DNA of 64,000 bases from positions 310,001-374,000 of the forward strand of contig NZ_JAMBNZ010000003.1 in the NCBI RefSeq assembly GCF_023715365.1, given 5' to 3'. This DNA is from Georgenia satyanarayanai (GTDB lineage: Bacteria > Actinomycetota > Actinomycetes > Actinomycetales > Actinomycetaceae). Below the pieces are notes generated by a model. That model ran no database searches. It saw nothing but the letters and a program-made list of their open reading frames with translations, and was not told where the DNA came from. Positions 52,434 to 60,702 of the stretch are shown here, one piece after another. The translations under genes were made by a program, and so were the position numbers. The first letter of the stretch is position 1. The number at the start of each line of letters is the position of its first letter.

Positions 52434-54553
52434 GCGCCCAGGACTGGATCGACGAGCACCGGGCCGAGCTCGAGACGGCCCTCGACTTCCTCCGGGACCA
52501 CGCCGGCACGTTGGAGCAGTGGGCCACTGTGCTCGCCGAGCGGCTGCCCGGCGGCGCGCGCCTGCTCGCGGCGGGCAACGGCGGCAGCGCCGCGGAGGCC
52601 CAGCATCTCACCTCCGAGCTCGTCGGCCGCTTCCTCCACGACCGCCGCTCCTTCTCGGCGATCTCGCTGTGCGCGGAGTCCTCGAGCGTCAGCGCGATCG
52701 TCAACGACTACGGCGCCGAGGAGATGTTCGCGCGGCAGGTCGAGGGGCACGGCCGTGCCGGCGACGTCCTCGTGCTCCTGTCGACCTCCGGCAAGAGCCC
52801 CAACGTGCTCCGCGCCGCCGAGCGCGCCCGCGAGCTCGGGCTCACCGTCTGGGGGCTCACCGGCCCGGCGCCCAACCCGCTCGCCGAGCTGTGCAACGAC
52901 GCGCTGTGCGTCGACGCGCCCTCGACGGCGGCGGTCCAGGAGGGCCATCTCGTCGCCATCCACGCCCTGTGCGCCACCCTCGACCGCCATCTCGGCGTGG
53001 GGGAGGCGGAGGAATCCGGCTCTCGGCGCGAGGACGGGCCCGAGGAATCTGGCTCTCGGCGCGAGGAGGAGGCACCGCGCGAAGGGGTAACCCTGCGCCG
53101 ACAGTCGGATTCCTCCGCCCCGCACGTCGTCGTGGTCGGGGACGTCGTCCTCGACGCGGACGTCGACGGCCAGGTCACGCGCCTGTCCCCCGACGCCCCC
53201 GTCCCGGTCCTCGACGTGAGCGCCACCCGTCACAGCCCGGGCGGCGCCGGCCTCGCGGCGCTCCTGTGCACCGGCCGCGTCACCCTCGTCGCACCCATCG
53301 CCGACGACGAGCACGGTGACCGCCTCGTCGCCGAGCTCGAGGAGCACCTCACAGTCCTGCGCCTGCCCCACGAGGGCGGCACCCGTCGCAAGACGCGCAT
53401 CCGCAGCGGCGGCCAGTCCCTCGTCCGCGTTGACGACGGCGGCCCCGGCACCCCTGGCGAGGGCCTCCCGCTCGAGGAGGTGGCCCAGGTGCTCGCGAGC
53501 GCCGACGCCGTCCTCGTCTCCGACTACGGCGCCGGCACCACCCACCACCCCGGGCTGCGGCAGCTGCTGGCAGACGCCGCCCGCCGCACGCGGCTCGTGT
53601 GGGACCCCCATCCCCGGGGCGGCGCCCCGGTGCCCGGCGCGGCCCTCGTCACCCCCAACCTCAGCGAGGCGCGCGCCGCCGCCGAGCGCCCCGACGCGCC
53701 GGCCGACGTCGCCGCCGCCGCGCTGCGCACCACGTGGCAGGCACGCGGGGTGTGCGTGACGGCCGGCGCGGACGGCGCGTTCCTCGCCGCGCACGATGAC
53801 GAGACGAGCTACGTCCCCGCCGTCGCCACCCACGGCGGTGACCCCTGCGGTGCGGGCGACCGCTTCGCCGCGAGCGCCGCCAGCGCGCTGGCGTCCGGCG
53901 CGCTGCTGTCCGAGGCGGTCGAGTCTGCCGTCGCGGACGCCTCGGCCTGGGTGGCGGCAGGTGGGGCCGAGGGCTTCCGCGGCCGCCGCCAGCCCGCCGG
54001 CGACCCCGTCCAGACCCCCGAGGCGCCCACCGGGCGCGGCGGCGTCCTCAGGGCCGAGCCGCACGCGCTGCGCGAGCTGGCGACCCGCCTGCGCGGGGAC
54101 GGGGCGACGGTCGTCGCAACCGGTGGCTGCTTCGACATCGTCCACGCCGGCCACGTCGCCACGCTGCAGGCGGCGCGCCGGCTCGGTGACAGGCTCGTCG
54201 TCCTCATGAACTCCGACGCCTCGGTCACGCGCCTCAAGGGGCCGGGCCGGCCGGTCGTGCCCGCGGCCGACCGCGCCAAGGTGCTCGAGGCGCTGGACTG
54301 CGTGGACGCCGTCGTCGTCTTCGACGACGACGACCCCCGCGGCACGCTCACCCACCTGCGGCCCGACATCTGGGCCAAGGGCGGGGACTACGGCGGCAGA
54401 CCGCTGCCGGAGACGGAGGTCGTGCAGGAGCACGGCGGCCGGGTCGTCCTGCTGCCCTACCTGGGTGGCCGGTCGACGACATCCATCATCAACCGCTCCG
54501 AGCAGGCCGCCCAGGCCGCGGAGCACACACGGTCAACGGGAGGAGCAGGGTGA
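52430..54553 (+). CDS. Trifunctional GmhA-HldE fusion: heptose-7-phosphate isomerase, kinase and nucleotidyltransferase
   Basis: 707 residues. Residues 1-190: SIS-type sedoheptulose-7-phosphate isomerase (GmhA), with LLAAGNGGSAAEAQHLTSEL and LLSTSGKSPNV. Residues 189-228: charged linker from repeat copy E (AEESGSRREDGPEESGSRRE). Residues 229-545: HldE-type kinase of the PfkB fold, with GDVVLDADVDG, TRHSPGGAGLAALL and catalytic Asp in GDPCGAGDRFA. Residues 547-707: cytidylyltransferase-fold domain, GGCFDIVHAGH (HxGH) and GGRSTTSIINR. Together these make D-glycero-D-manno-heptose-7-P, phosphorylate it at C1, and after GmhB action activate it with a nucleotide (ADP or GDP; not readable). The three activities are usually on two proteins. 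Active-site residues are all present. ATG 52430 overlaps the preceding stop. Confidence 0.9.
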   Translation: MSAQDWIDEHRAELETALDFLRDHAGTLEQWATVLAERLPGGARLLAAGNGGSAAEAQHLTSELVGRFLHDRRSFSAISLCAESSSVSAIVNDYGAEEMFARQVEGHGRAGDVLVLLSTSGKSPNVLRAAERARELGLTVWGLTGPAPNPLAELCNDALCVDAPSTAAVQEGHLVAIHALCATLDRHLGVGEAEESGSRREDGPEESGSRREEEAPREGVTLRRQSDSSAPHVVVVGDVVLDADVDGQVTRLSPDAPVPVLDVSATRHSPGGAGLAALLCTGRVTLVAPIADDEHGDRLVAELEEHLTVLRLPHEGGTRRKTRIRSGGQSLVRVDDGGPGTPGEGLPLEEVAQVLASADAVLVSDYGAGTTHHPGLRQLLADAARRTRLVWDPHPRGGAPVPGAALVTPNLSEARAAAERPDAPADVAAAALRTTWQARGVCVTAGADGAFLAAHDDETSYVPAVATHGGDPCGAGDRFAASAASALASGALLSEAVESAVADASAWVAAGGAEGFRGRRQPAGDPVQTPEAPTGRGGVLRAEPHALRELATRLRGDGATVVATGGCFDIVHAGHVATLQAARRLGDRLVVLMNSDASVTRLKGPGRPVVPAADRAKVLEALDCVDAVVVFDDDDPRGTLTHLRPDIWAKGGDYGGRPLPETEVVQEHGGRVVLLPYLGGRSTTSIINRSEQAAQAAEHTRSTGGAG
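53008..53118 (+). repeat. REP-like repeat copy E, inside the GmhA-HldE gene
   Basis: Two right arms in tandem (GAGGAATCCGGCTCTCGGCG at 53010-53029 and GAGGAATCTGGCTCTCGGCG at 53042-53061) and one left arm (GCCGACAGTCGGATTCCTCC, 53098-53117). All lie between the GmhA and HldE kinase domains. The right arms are read in the same frame as in the GT9 gene and give EESGSRRE in both. Confidence 0.85.
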
Positions 54554-55242
54554 ACGCACGCGAGGTAGGAACGGTCTACGTCACCGGAGGGGCAGGAGGC
54601 CTGGGGGCCGCCGTCGTCGAGGCGGTGAGGGCGGCGGGTGGCCGCCCGGCCGTCATCGACCGGGTCGCGCCCGCCGGGGACGTGCCGCACGTCGTGGCGG
54701 ACCTCAGCGACTGGGACGCGGCGACGGCCGCAGTCGCCTCGCTCGTCGAGCAGGTGGGGCCGCCGACGGCGGTCGTCACGGCGGCGGGGACCGACGCGTG
54801 CGGGCCGATCCTGGACATCGACCCCGCGGACTGGCGGCGGGTCATCGACGTCAACCTCCTCGGGACGGTCGCCGTCGTACGCGCCGCCCTGCCCCACCTC
54901 GAGGCGAGCCGCGGCACCGTCGTCACCGTCTCCTCGACGCTCGGCCTCAAGGGCGCCGACGCGGCGACGGCCTACTCCGCCTCGAAGTTCGCGATCCGCG
55001 GCTTCTCGCAGGCGCTGGCCGCCGAGTACGCCGGGCGGGTGGGCGTCACGTGCCTCGTGCCGGGCGGGATGCGCACTGCCTTCTTCGACGGGCGCGACGA
55101 GCGCTTCAAGCCCGGCCCGAACCAGGACCTCAACGACCCGGCCAGCACCGCCGGTGCCGTCCTCATGGCGCTGCAGCAGCCGGTGGGGAGCGAAATCCGC
55201 GAGATGCTCGTCATGGCCTCCGGCGAGCCGTCGTGGCCTTAG
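54550..55242 (+). CDS. Short-chain dehydrogenase/reductase (classical SDR)
   Basis: 230 residues. TGGAGGLGAAVVEA binds the NAD(P), and the catalytic Ser and YSASK motif are present (TVSSTLGLKGADAATAYSAS). The family is oxidoreductase on alcohols or ketones. Its size and motifs are not those of the extended HldD epimerase, so it is not the usual heptose C6 epimerase. In the operon it may oxidise or reduce a sugar intermediate. GTG 54550 overlaps the preceding stop by 4 bp; the 3' end overlaps the next gene by 10 bp. Confidence 0.85.
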   Translation: MNAREVGTVYVTGGAGGLGAAVVEAVRAAGGRPAVIDRVAPAGDVPHVVADLSDWDAATAAVASLVEQVGPPTAVVTAAGTDACGPILDIDPADWRRVIDVNLLGTVAVVRAALPHLEASRGTVVTVSSTLGLKGADAATAYSASKFAIRGFSQALAAEYAGRVGVTCLVPGGMRTAFFDGRDERFKPGPNQDLNDPASTAGAVLMALQQPVGSEIREMLVMASGEPSWP

Positions 55243-56198
55243 CCGGTCTGGGGCCCGGCGACGTCCTCGTCCTGCGCGCGCTCGGCCTCGGTGACGCGCT
55301 CACCGGGGTCGCGGCGCTGCGCGGGGTGCGGCGGGCGTGGCCGGGCCGGCGCGTCGTGCTGGCCGGCCCCGAGGGGATCGGCGGGTGGTTCGTCCGGCTC
55401 GGGCTCGTCGACGCCGTCGTCCCCACCGTGGGGCTCGACCAGCCGCTGGCCGTGGGCGGGGCGGGCAGTCACGTGGCCGTCAACCTCCACGGCCGGGGGC
55501 CGCAGAGCCACCGGCTGCTCGGGGCGACGGGCCCGTCCCGGCTCGTCGCCTTCGCCAGCCCGGAGGCCGGCCACCCCGCCTCCGCCGACGACGTCGCCCC
55601 GGAGTTCCGCGCCGACGAGCACGAGGTGGCGCGCTGGTGCCGGCTGCTCACCGCCGCGGGCGGCGGGTGCGGGCCGGAGGACCTGCGCCTGCCCGTCGAG
55701 CCGGCGGAGGGCGTCGCGGACGCGGTGCTGCTCCACCCGGGCGCGGCGTCCGGGTCGCGCCGCTGGCCTGCCGAGCGCTGGCATGAGCTGGCTCAGCGGT
55801 TGAGCGGCGCCGGGCACCGGGTGCTGGTGACCGGTTCGGCCGGGGAGGCGGAGCTGTGCGCGGAGGTGGCCGGCGACGTCGGCCGGTCGGTGGCCGGCGA
55901 GCACGACGTCCCGGGCCTGGCCGCCCTCGTGGCCGGTGCGCGGCTGCTCGTGTGCGGGGACACCGGGGTGGCGCACGTGGCCACGGGCGTCGGCACGCCC
56001 TCGGTGCTCCTCTTCGGCCCCACCCCGCCGACGACCTGGGGGCCGGCGATCGACACCGAGCGGCACCTCGTCCTGTGGCACGGCGACGGCACGGGCGACC
56101 CGCACGCCGCGGAGCTCGACCCGGCCCTGGCCGCGATCACGGTCGACGAGGTGGAGGAAGCGGCCGCCGCGCTCCTCATCCTCCAGCCCGCCCACTGA
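55233..56198 (+). CDS. GT9 heptosyltransferase-like protein
   Basis: 321 residues, GT-B fold. LGLGDALTGVAALRGVRRAW begins domain one; the C-terminal domain has LLHPGAASGSRRWPAERW and VCGDTGVAHVATGVGTPSV then LFGPTPPTTWGP, matching WaaC/WaaF-type acceptor and ADP-heptose sites. GTG 55233 overlaps the SDR gene, so it is coupled. It carries no REP-like insert in its linker, unlike the first GT9. The stop codon is within the left arm of a large palindrome. Confidence 0.88.
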   Translation: MALAGLGPGDVLVLRALGLGDALTGVAALRGVRRAWPGRRVVLAGPEGIGGWFVRLGLVDAVVPTVGLDQPLAVGGAGSHVAVNLHGRGPQSHRLLGATGPSRLVAFASPEAGHPASADDVAPEFRADEHEVARWCRLLTAAGGGCGPEDLRLPVEPAEGVADAVLLHPGAASGSRRWPAERWHELAQRLSGAGHRVLVTGSAGEAELCAEVAGDVGRSVAGEHDVPGLAALVAGARLLVCGDTGVAHVATGVGTPSVLLFGPTPPTTWGPAIDTERHLVLWHGDGTGDPHAAELDPALAAITVDEVEEAAAALLILQPAH

Positions 56199-56263
56199 CC
56201 TCCCCGCTTCTCCTCCGACCTCCCCCCTCGCACCACGTGGGAGCGAGGAGAACCGGGGAGGTC
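56197..56263. terminator. Bidirectional terminator at the end of the heptose operon
   Basis: Arms of 19 bp (GACCTCCCCGCTTCTCCTC at 56197-56215, complement at 56245-56263, one mismatch) enclose a 29-nt loop with its own small stem. The left arm overlaps the GT9 stop. Convergent UXS-like gene ends at 56282, so it can serve both. Unrelated in sequence to the GCCGACAGCC palindromes. Confidence 0.8.
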
Positions 56264-56281
56264 ACCGGCGGAGATCGAGTC

Positions 56282-57244
56282 TCAGGCGGACCTGCTCAGC
56301 GCATGGGCGAACCAGTCGACCGTCCGCCGCAGCCCGTCCTCCCACGAGACCTTCGGCTCCCAGCCCAGCTCCGCGCGGGCAAGCGTGGTGTCCGGGCGGC
56401 GCACTTCCGGGTCGTCCACCGGCCGCTCGACGAAGTCGATGCGCGAGCGCCCGCCCGTGGCCGCGACGACCGCCTCGGCGATCTCGAGCACCGTGCGCTC
56501 CTGGGGGTTGCCGATGTTGACGGGCCCGGGGTGGCCGCTGCGGGCGAGGGCGAGGATGCCGGCGACGAGGTCGTCGACGTAGCAGACGGAGCGGGTCTGG
56601 TTCCCGTCGCCGGCCACGGTCAGCGGCTCACCGGCGAGGCCCTGGCGGATGAAGGTGGGGATGGCGCGGCCGTCGTAGGGGCGCATCCGAGGGCCGTAGG
56701 TGTTGAAGATCCGCACGATGCCGGTGTCCACGCCGTGGGCGCCGCGGTAGGCGGTGACGAGGGCCTCGGCGTAGCGTTTGGCCTCGTCGTAGACCCCGCG
56801 CGGCCCGATCGGGTTGACGTGGCCCCAGTAGGTCTCCGGCTGCGGGTGGACCTGCGGGTCGCCGTAGACCTCGGAGGTCGAGGCCTGGACGAACCGGGCG
56901 CCCTTGTCCCGGGCCAGGCGCAGGGCCCGCTCGGTGCCCACGGACCCCACCCGCAGCGTCTCGATGGGCAGCTCGAGGTAGTCCACGGGCGAGGCGGGGG
57001 AGGCAAAGTGCAGGACGAGGTCGACGTCGCCGCGCACGTACATATTCTCGGTGACGTCGCAGTGGACGAGCTCGAAGCCGGGCCGCTGCGCCAGGTGCGC
57101 GACGTTCCCCGGCGCTCCGGTGAGGAAGTTGTCCAGTGCCACGACCTGCCAGCCGTCGTCGAGCAGGGCCTCGCACAGGTGGCTGCCGAGGAACCCCGCC
57201 CCTCCGGTCACAACCGCACGGCCGCTGCGCTGCACTGCCCTCAT
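56282..57244 (-). CDS. UDP-glucuronate decarboxylase-like NAD-dependent epimerase/dehydratase
   Basis: 320 residues, extended SDR. NAD site [16 protein letters not shown], catalytic Tyr-Lys in [11 protein letters not shown], and the [20 protein letters not shown] and [14 protein letters not shown] blocks typical of UXS (UDP-xylose synthase). The Arg-rich [13 protein letters not shown] and [12 protein letters not shown] match too. It would make UDP-xylose from UDP-glucuronate. Overlaps the GT2 gene stop by 4 bp, so the two are coupled. Other NDP-sugar epimerases remain possible. Confidence 0.85.
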   Translation of the reverse strand: MRAVQRSGRAVVTGGAGFLGSHLCEALLDDGWQVVALDNFLTGAPGNVAHLAQRPGFELVHCDVTENMYVRGDVDLVLHFASPASPVDYLELPIETLRVGSVGTERALRLARDKGARFVQASTSEVYGDPQVHPQPETYWGHVNPIGPRGVYDEAKRYAEALVTAYRGAHGVDTGIVRIFNTYGPRMRPYDGRAIPTFIRQGLAGEPLTVAGDGNQTRSVCYVDDLVAGILALARSGHPGPVNIGNPQERTVLEIAEAVVAATGGRSRIDFVERPVDDPEVRRPDTTLARAELGWEPKVSWEDGLRRTVDWFAHALSRSA

Positions 57245-58152
57245 CGCTGTCCTTCCTCTCGGTGTCCTGGTCTGGCCGGCACGGGTGCGCGGCGGAGCAT
57301 CTCCGCCTGCGCGGCCACCCGGTCCGGCACCGGGCGACGACGGCGCAGCGCAGCCGGCAGGTCCGCGAGCGCGTCCCTTGCCCCGGCCCGCTGGACGGCG
57401 CCGGCGGCCACCGTCCGCCGGACCCGCGCGAGCGCGTCGCGCCGGGGCAGCCGCATCGCGCCGGTGAGGACCGCGGAGCGGGCGAGCGCACGACGGCGGG
57501 CGTCGGCCGAGCCGCGGACGGGCGAGGGGTGGTGGTGGGCGACGACGTCGTCGAGGTAGCTGAGGTGCCAGCCATGGCCGGCGAGGTCGAGGGCCAGGCG
57601 TTCCTCCTCGCCGGGGAAGCGGACGACGTCGTCGAAGCCGCCCGCCTCGACAAAGGCCTCCACCCGTACCAGCGCGCCGCAGGCGATGAAGCCGAGAAGC
57701 GGGGCGCCGGGTACGTCCGGGTCACCGGGCAGCGGCGAGGCGGCCATCTCCGCGCAGGTCGGGTCCAGCCGCTCCTCGGTACCGACGAGGATGCGTGCCT
57801 GAAGGAGCCCGAGCCGCGGGTGCGCCGCGAAGTGCGCGGCCGCGGTGGCGAGCGCCCCGGGCGCCCACCACGAGTCGTCGTCGGCGAAGGCGACGATCGG
57901 CGTGCGGGCGCGCCGCACGCCGATGGTGCGCCCGTAGGCGCCGGCGTTGCGGGCCAGGCGGACGACATCGACGTCCGGGAAGCGCTCGCTGACGGCGTCG
58001 GCGCTGCCGTCGGTGGAGGCGTTGTCGACGTAGACGACCGGGGCCCGGTGCCGGGCGAGGGACTGCAGCAGCTCCTCGCGTCGGTTGTGGCTCACGACGA
58101 CGACGCTCACGCGCTCGTCCTCGATCTCAGGCCCGGTGGTTGCCTGCGTCAC
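57241..58152 (-). CDS. Glycosyltransferase family 2, paralog of the GT2 at 43440
   Basis: 303 residues. [31 protein letters not shown] and [13 protein letters not shown] form the GT-A nucleotide site; [15 protein letters not shown] corresponds to the catalytic region. The N-terminal two thirds follow the 43440 protein closely. A basic C-terminal tail probably lies on the membrane. Coupled to the UXS-like gene by 4 bp. Confidence 0.87.
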   Translation of the reverse strand: MTQATTGPEIEDERVSVVVVSHNRREELLQSLARHRAPVVYVDNASTDGSADAVSERFPDVDVVRLARNAGAYGRTIGVRRARTPIVAFADDDSWWAPGALATAAAHFAAHPRLGLLQARILVGTEERLDPTCAEMAASPLPGDPDVPGAPLLGFIACGALVRVEAFVEAGGFDDVVRFPGEEERLALDLAGHGWHLSYLDDVVAHHHPSPVRGSADARRRALARSAVLTGAMRLPRRDALARVRRTVAAGAVQRAGARDALADLPAALRRRRPVPDRVAAQAEMLRRAPVPARPGHREEGQR

Positions 58153-58214
58153 GCCTTCTCCTCTCGACGCCCCTCAGCATGCGGTGGGTGGGAGAGGCAC
58201 GCACGCCGAGCGGC

Positions 58215-59411
58215 TCAGCCCTCCCCCGTACCGCGGCGCAGCAGCGCCAGCGGCAGGGTGAGGAGGGACACGGCCCCCGCGACGAGCAGGGCCGTGGTGA
58301 AGGAGCTCCACGCCGCCACCATCCCGACGACGACGGCGCCCAGTCCCGTCCCGGCGTCGAAGCCGATGTTCCACACCGCGCTGGCCGAGCCGTAGTGCGG
58401 GCGGCTCACCGTGCGGAAGGACAGGACGAGCGTGAGGTTCTGCAGACCGCCGTAGCTGATGCCGACGACGGCGGCACCCAGGAGGAGCGGGACGACGGCG
58501 GTGGCCTGCGGGTCGCGCACCGCCCAGGCGATCATCGCCATGCCGGCGCCGGTGAGGAGGACGAGGGGCCCCAGGAACGGCCGGGGTCCGAACCGGTCGG
58601 CCAGGGCGCCCACCCGCCAGCGCGCGACCGCGGCCGCCACGGTGAGGAGGAGCAGCGCCACAGTGCTGAGGGCGGCGCTGCTGCTCATCTGGGCCATGAA
58701 GGTGATGAGCGCGCCGCCGGCGAGCGTGACGGCGAGGAGCAGGGCCATCGGGCGCAGCAGCCGCAGGTAGGGCACACGCCCCGTCGCCTCCGGGACGTGC
58801 TCGAGCCGCCGCGCGAGGAGGACGGCGGGCACCGCGCCGAGAGCGGGCAGCACGCCGAGTGCGAAGACCAGCCCGTAGCCGAGCTGCTCGACGATCCACG
58901 GCCCGGCGGACAGGAGGAGCACCTGCGGTCCGGCGATCGCCAGCCCGTAGGCGCCGATGGCCGCGCCCCGGCGCGCCGGCGCCACGAGCTCGGCGACGAG
59001 CGCGCTGCCCGTCACCGTGACGACGCCGAAGCCGATCCCGCGCACCGCGGAGACCGCCAGCACGGGCAGCAGGCCGTCGCTGAGCCCGAGCGTCGCCGAG
59101 GGCAGCCCGAGCAGGAGCATCCCGGCCGCGAGCACCGGTCCCCACCCCAGGCGCCGCAGCGCGGTCGGCACGACAAGCTGGGTGAGGACCGTGACGAGCA
59201 TGAGGACGCCGTTGACGAGCCCCGCACCGACGGATCCAGCCCCGCCGTGGACCGCCCACAGCGGGGCGACGGGCAGCAGGGCGGCGTAGCCGGAGAAGGC
59301 GAGCACGGTCATCGCGACGAGCAGCGGCATCCCCGGTACGCGCCACACCGAGCCGCTCACCGGCCCCTGCGGGGACGGGGACGGGGACGGCGCGGCAGGC
59401 GGGGTGGACAT
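58215..59411 (-). CDS. MFS transporter
   Basis: 398 residues with twelve predicted helices. The loop 2-3 region is weak, but the repeat two loop shows GALADRFGPRPFLGP. The N-terminus is Pro/Ser-rich (PAAPSPSPSPQGPVSGS). ATG 59411. It is 62 bp before the GT2 gene and could be part of the glycan region, for instance moving a small molecule, but no substrate motif is visible. Confidence 0.82.
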   Translation of the reverse strand: MSTPPAAPSPSPSPQGPVSGSVWRVPGMPLLVAMTVLAFSGYAALLPVAPLWAVHGGAGSVGAGLVNGVLMLVTVLTQLVVPTALRRLGWGPVLAAGMLLLGLPSATLGLSDGLLPVLAVSAVRGIGFGVVTVTGSALVAELVAPARRGAAIGAYGLAIAGPQVLLLSAGPWIVEQLGYGLVFALGVLPALGAVPAVLLARRLEHVPEATGRVPYLRLLRPMALLLAVTLAGGALITFMAQMSSSAALSTVALLLLTVAAAVARWRVGALADRFGPRPFLGPLVLLTGAGMAMIAWAVRDPQATAVVPLLLGAAVVGISYGGLQNLTLVLSFRTVSRPHYGSASAVWNIGFDAGTGLGAVVVGMVAAWSSFTTALLVAGAVSLLTLPLALLRRGTGEG

Positions 59412-59512
59412 GCTCGCAGGCTAACCGCGCCGCCGCGCCGCCCCGGTGCCCGCTCGCCGAGCGGTTCGGCACCGGGCACAGTGAGGACTCTCGCCGAGCG
59501 GAAGGACCGACC

Positions 59513-59740
59513 ATGCGGAGCACCGAGACCGAGCGGACCGGGCGCGTGGAGCCCTCGACCTGGGTCGGCCTGGCCCTGGCCGTCCTCGCGATCGCCTTCG
59601 TCGTGCAGAACCGCGGAGAGGTGCGCATCGAGCTGTTCTGGCTCAGCGTCGGCGCACCGATGTGGCTCGTGCTGCTCCTCATCTTCCTCGTCGGCTGGGC
59701 CGTGGGCGCCCTCGTGCGCCGTCGCCGCGCTCGCCGCTGA
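59513..59740 (+). CDS. LapA (DUF1049)-like small membrane protein
   Basis: 75 residues. Two helices (STWVGLALAVLAIAFVVQN and WLVLLLIFLVGWAVGALV) flank a short loop (NRGEVRIELFWLSV) typical of LapA/YciS-domain proteins. Basic C-terminal tail RRRRARR. ATG 59513; related E. coli LapA helps control lipopolysaccharide synthesis, but the role in actinobacteria is unknown. Confidence 0.8.
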   Translation: MRSTETERTGRVEPSTWVGLALAVLAIAFVVQNRGEVRIELFWLSVGAPMWLVLLLIFLVGWAVGALVRRRRARR

Positions 59741-59815
59741 CGCCGTCCGGTGGCAGGCCGCCCCGGCCGCTGGTAGGCAGGACCTCCACCGTCACCGACT
59801 TTCAGGAGGCACGAG

Positions 59816-60277
59816 ATGAGCCAGGTACAAGAGTCGATCGACGTCGACGTCCCGGTCAGCACCGCCTACAACCAGTGGACGCAGTTCGAGTCCTTCCCGC
59901 AGTTCATGGAGGGCGTCGAGTCGATCACCCAGGTGACCGACACCCTCAACCGCTGGGTGACGACCGTGGGTGGGCAGCGGCGCGAGTTCAACACCGAGAT
60001 CACCGAGCAGCACCCGGACGAGCGGATCGCGTGGCGCAGCGTGGGCGGCGACGTCAAGCAGGCTGGTGTCGTCACCTTCCACCGGCTCAGCGACACGACG
60101 ACCCGCGTGATGATCCAGATCGACTGGGAGCCGTCCGACGCCAAGGAGAAGGTCGGCTCCGCGCTCGGCTTCGACACTCGGCAGGTCAAGGCGGACGCCG
60201 CCCGCTTCAAGGAGTTCATCGAGAAGCGCGGCGTCGAGAGCGGCGGCTGGCGCGGCGACGTCGAGAACCCCAGCTAG
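59816..60277 (+). CDS. SRPBCC-family (START/polyketide cyclase-like) protein
   Basis: 153 residues. The helix-grip fold is shown by VDVPVSTAYNQWTQFESFPQF and VTFHRLSDTTTRVMIQIDWEP. The protein is close to the SRPBCC proteins of about 150 residues often found in actinobacteria next to small membrane proteins. It probably binds a hydrophobic ligand; none can be named. AGGAGG precedes ATG 59816. A REP-like palindrome starts 16 bp after the stop. Confidence 0.85.
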   Translation: MSQVQESIDVDVPVSTAYNQWTQFESFPQFMEGVESITQVTDTLNRWVTTVGGQRREFNTEITEQHPDERIAWRSVGGDVKQAGVVTFHRLSDTTTRVMIQIDWEPSDAKEKVGSALGFDTRQVKADAARFKEFIEKRGVESGGWRGDVENPS

Positions 60278-60292
60278 CCCCCGTCCCCCTAC

Positions 60293-60366
60293 CGCCGACA
60301 GCCGGATTCCTCCGGGAGGAATCCGGCTGTCGGCGCATGGGCCGGGAGGAAACCGGCTGTCGGCGC
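60293..60366 (+). repeat. REP-like palindrome copy C with an extra right arm
   Basis: Perfect dyad with 21-bp arms (60293-60313 and 60315-60335; core GCCGACAGCCGGATTCCTC) followed by a direct repeat of the right arm (60346-60366, one mismatch) after a CATGGG spacer. It begins 16 bp after the SRPBCC stop and probably terminates it. The additional arm shows that units can duplicate in tandem. Confidence 0.8.
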
Positions 60367-60379
60367 ATGGGGCCGGGAG

Positions 60380-60636
60380 CTACGCCGCGTTCACGGCCTC
60401 GGTGAGCGCGGCGTCGGCGTGGGCGAGTCCTCGCGGTCGTAGGTGGACGTCGAGACCATGACCTCGTCGGCCCCGGTCCGCCCGGCGCCGCGTGGTGCTC
60501 GGCCACCCGGAACCGGTGGTAGCCCAACTCCTCGGCCCGCTGCGCCCGCCCAACCGTGGCCCGCAGCGCCGCCGCGTGCTCCTCACCGGCGCGGGTGCGG
60601 GAGCGGTCGAGCAGGGAGAGGCGCAGGGGGGGTCAC
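60380..60636 (-). pseudogene. Remnant of a luciferase-like monooxygenase, internally deleted
   Basis: The minus strand reads RLSLLDRSRTRAGEEHAAAL, then RAEELGYHRFRVAEHH, the N-terminus of LLM-class flavin monooxygenases. It continues after a few residues as RTGADEVMVSTSTYD in another frame, a match to the C-terminus of the same family. About 280 central residues are missing. A 7-C run near 60626-60632 shifts the frame at the start codon region. No function remains. Confidence 0.75.
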
Positions 60637-60702
60637 CACCGAGGCTAGGGTGGGCGGCCGTCGCCGGATGCCGCCCGCCGCGACGGGTCGCACAGTAGGG
60701 GG

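Noticed and set aside
54550..55242. HldD-type heptose epimerase
   Set aside because: The protein is a 230-residue classical SDR with YSASK and lacks the extended-SDR features of HldD.
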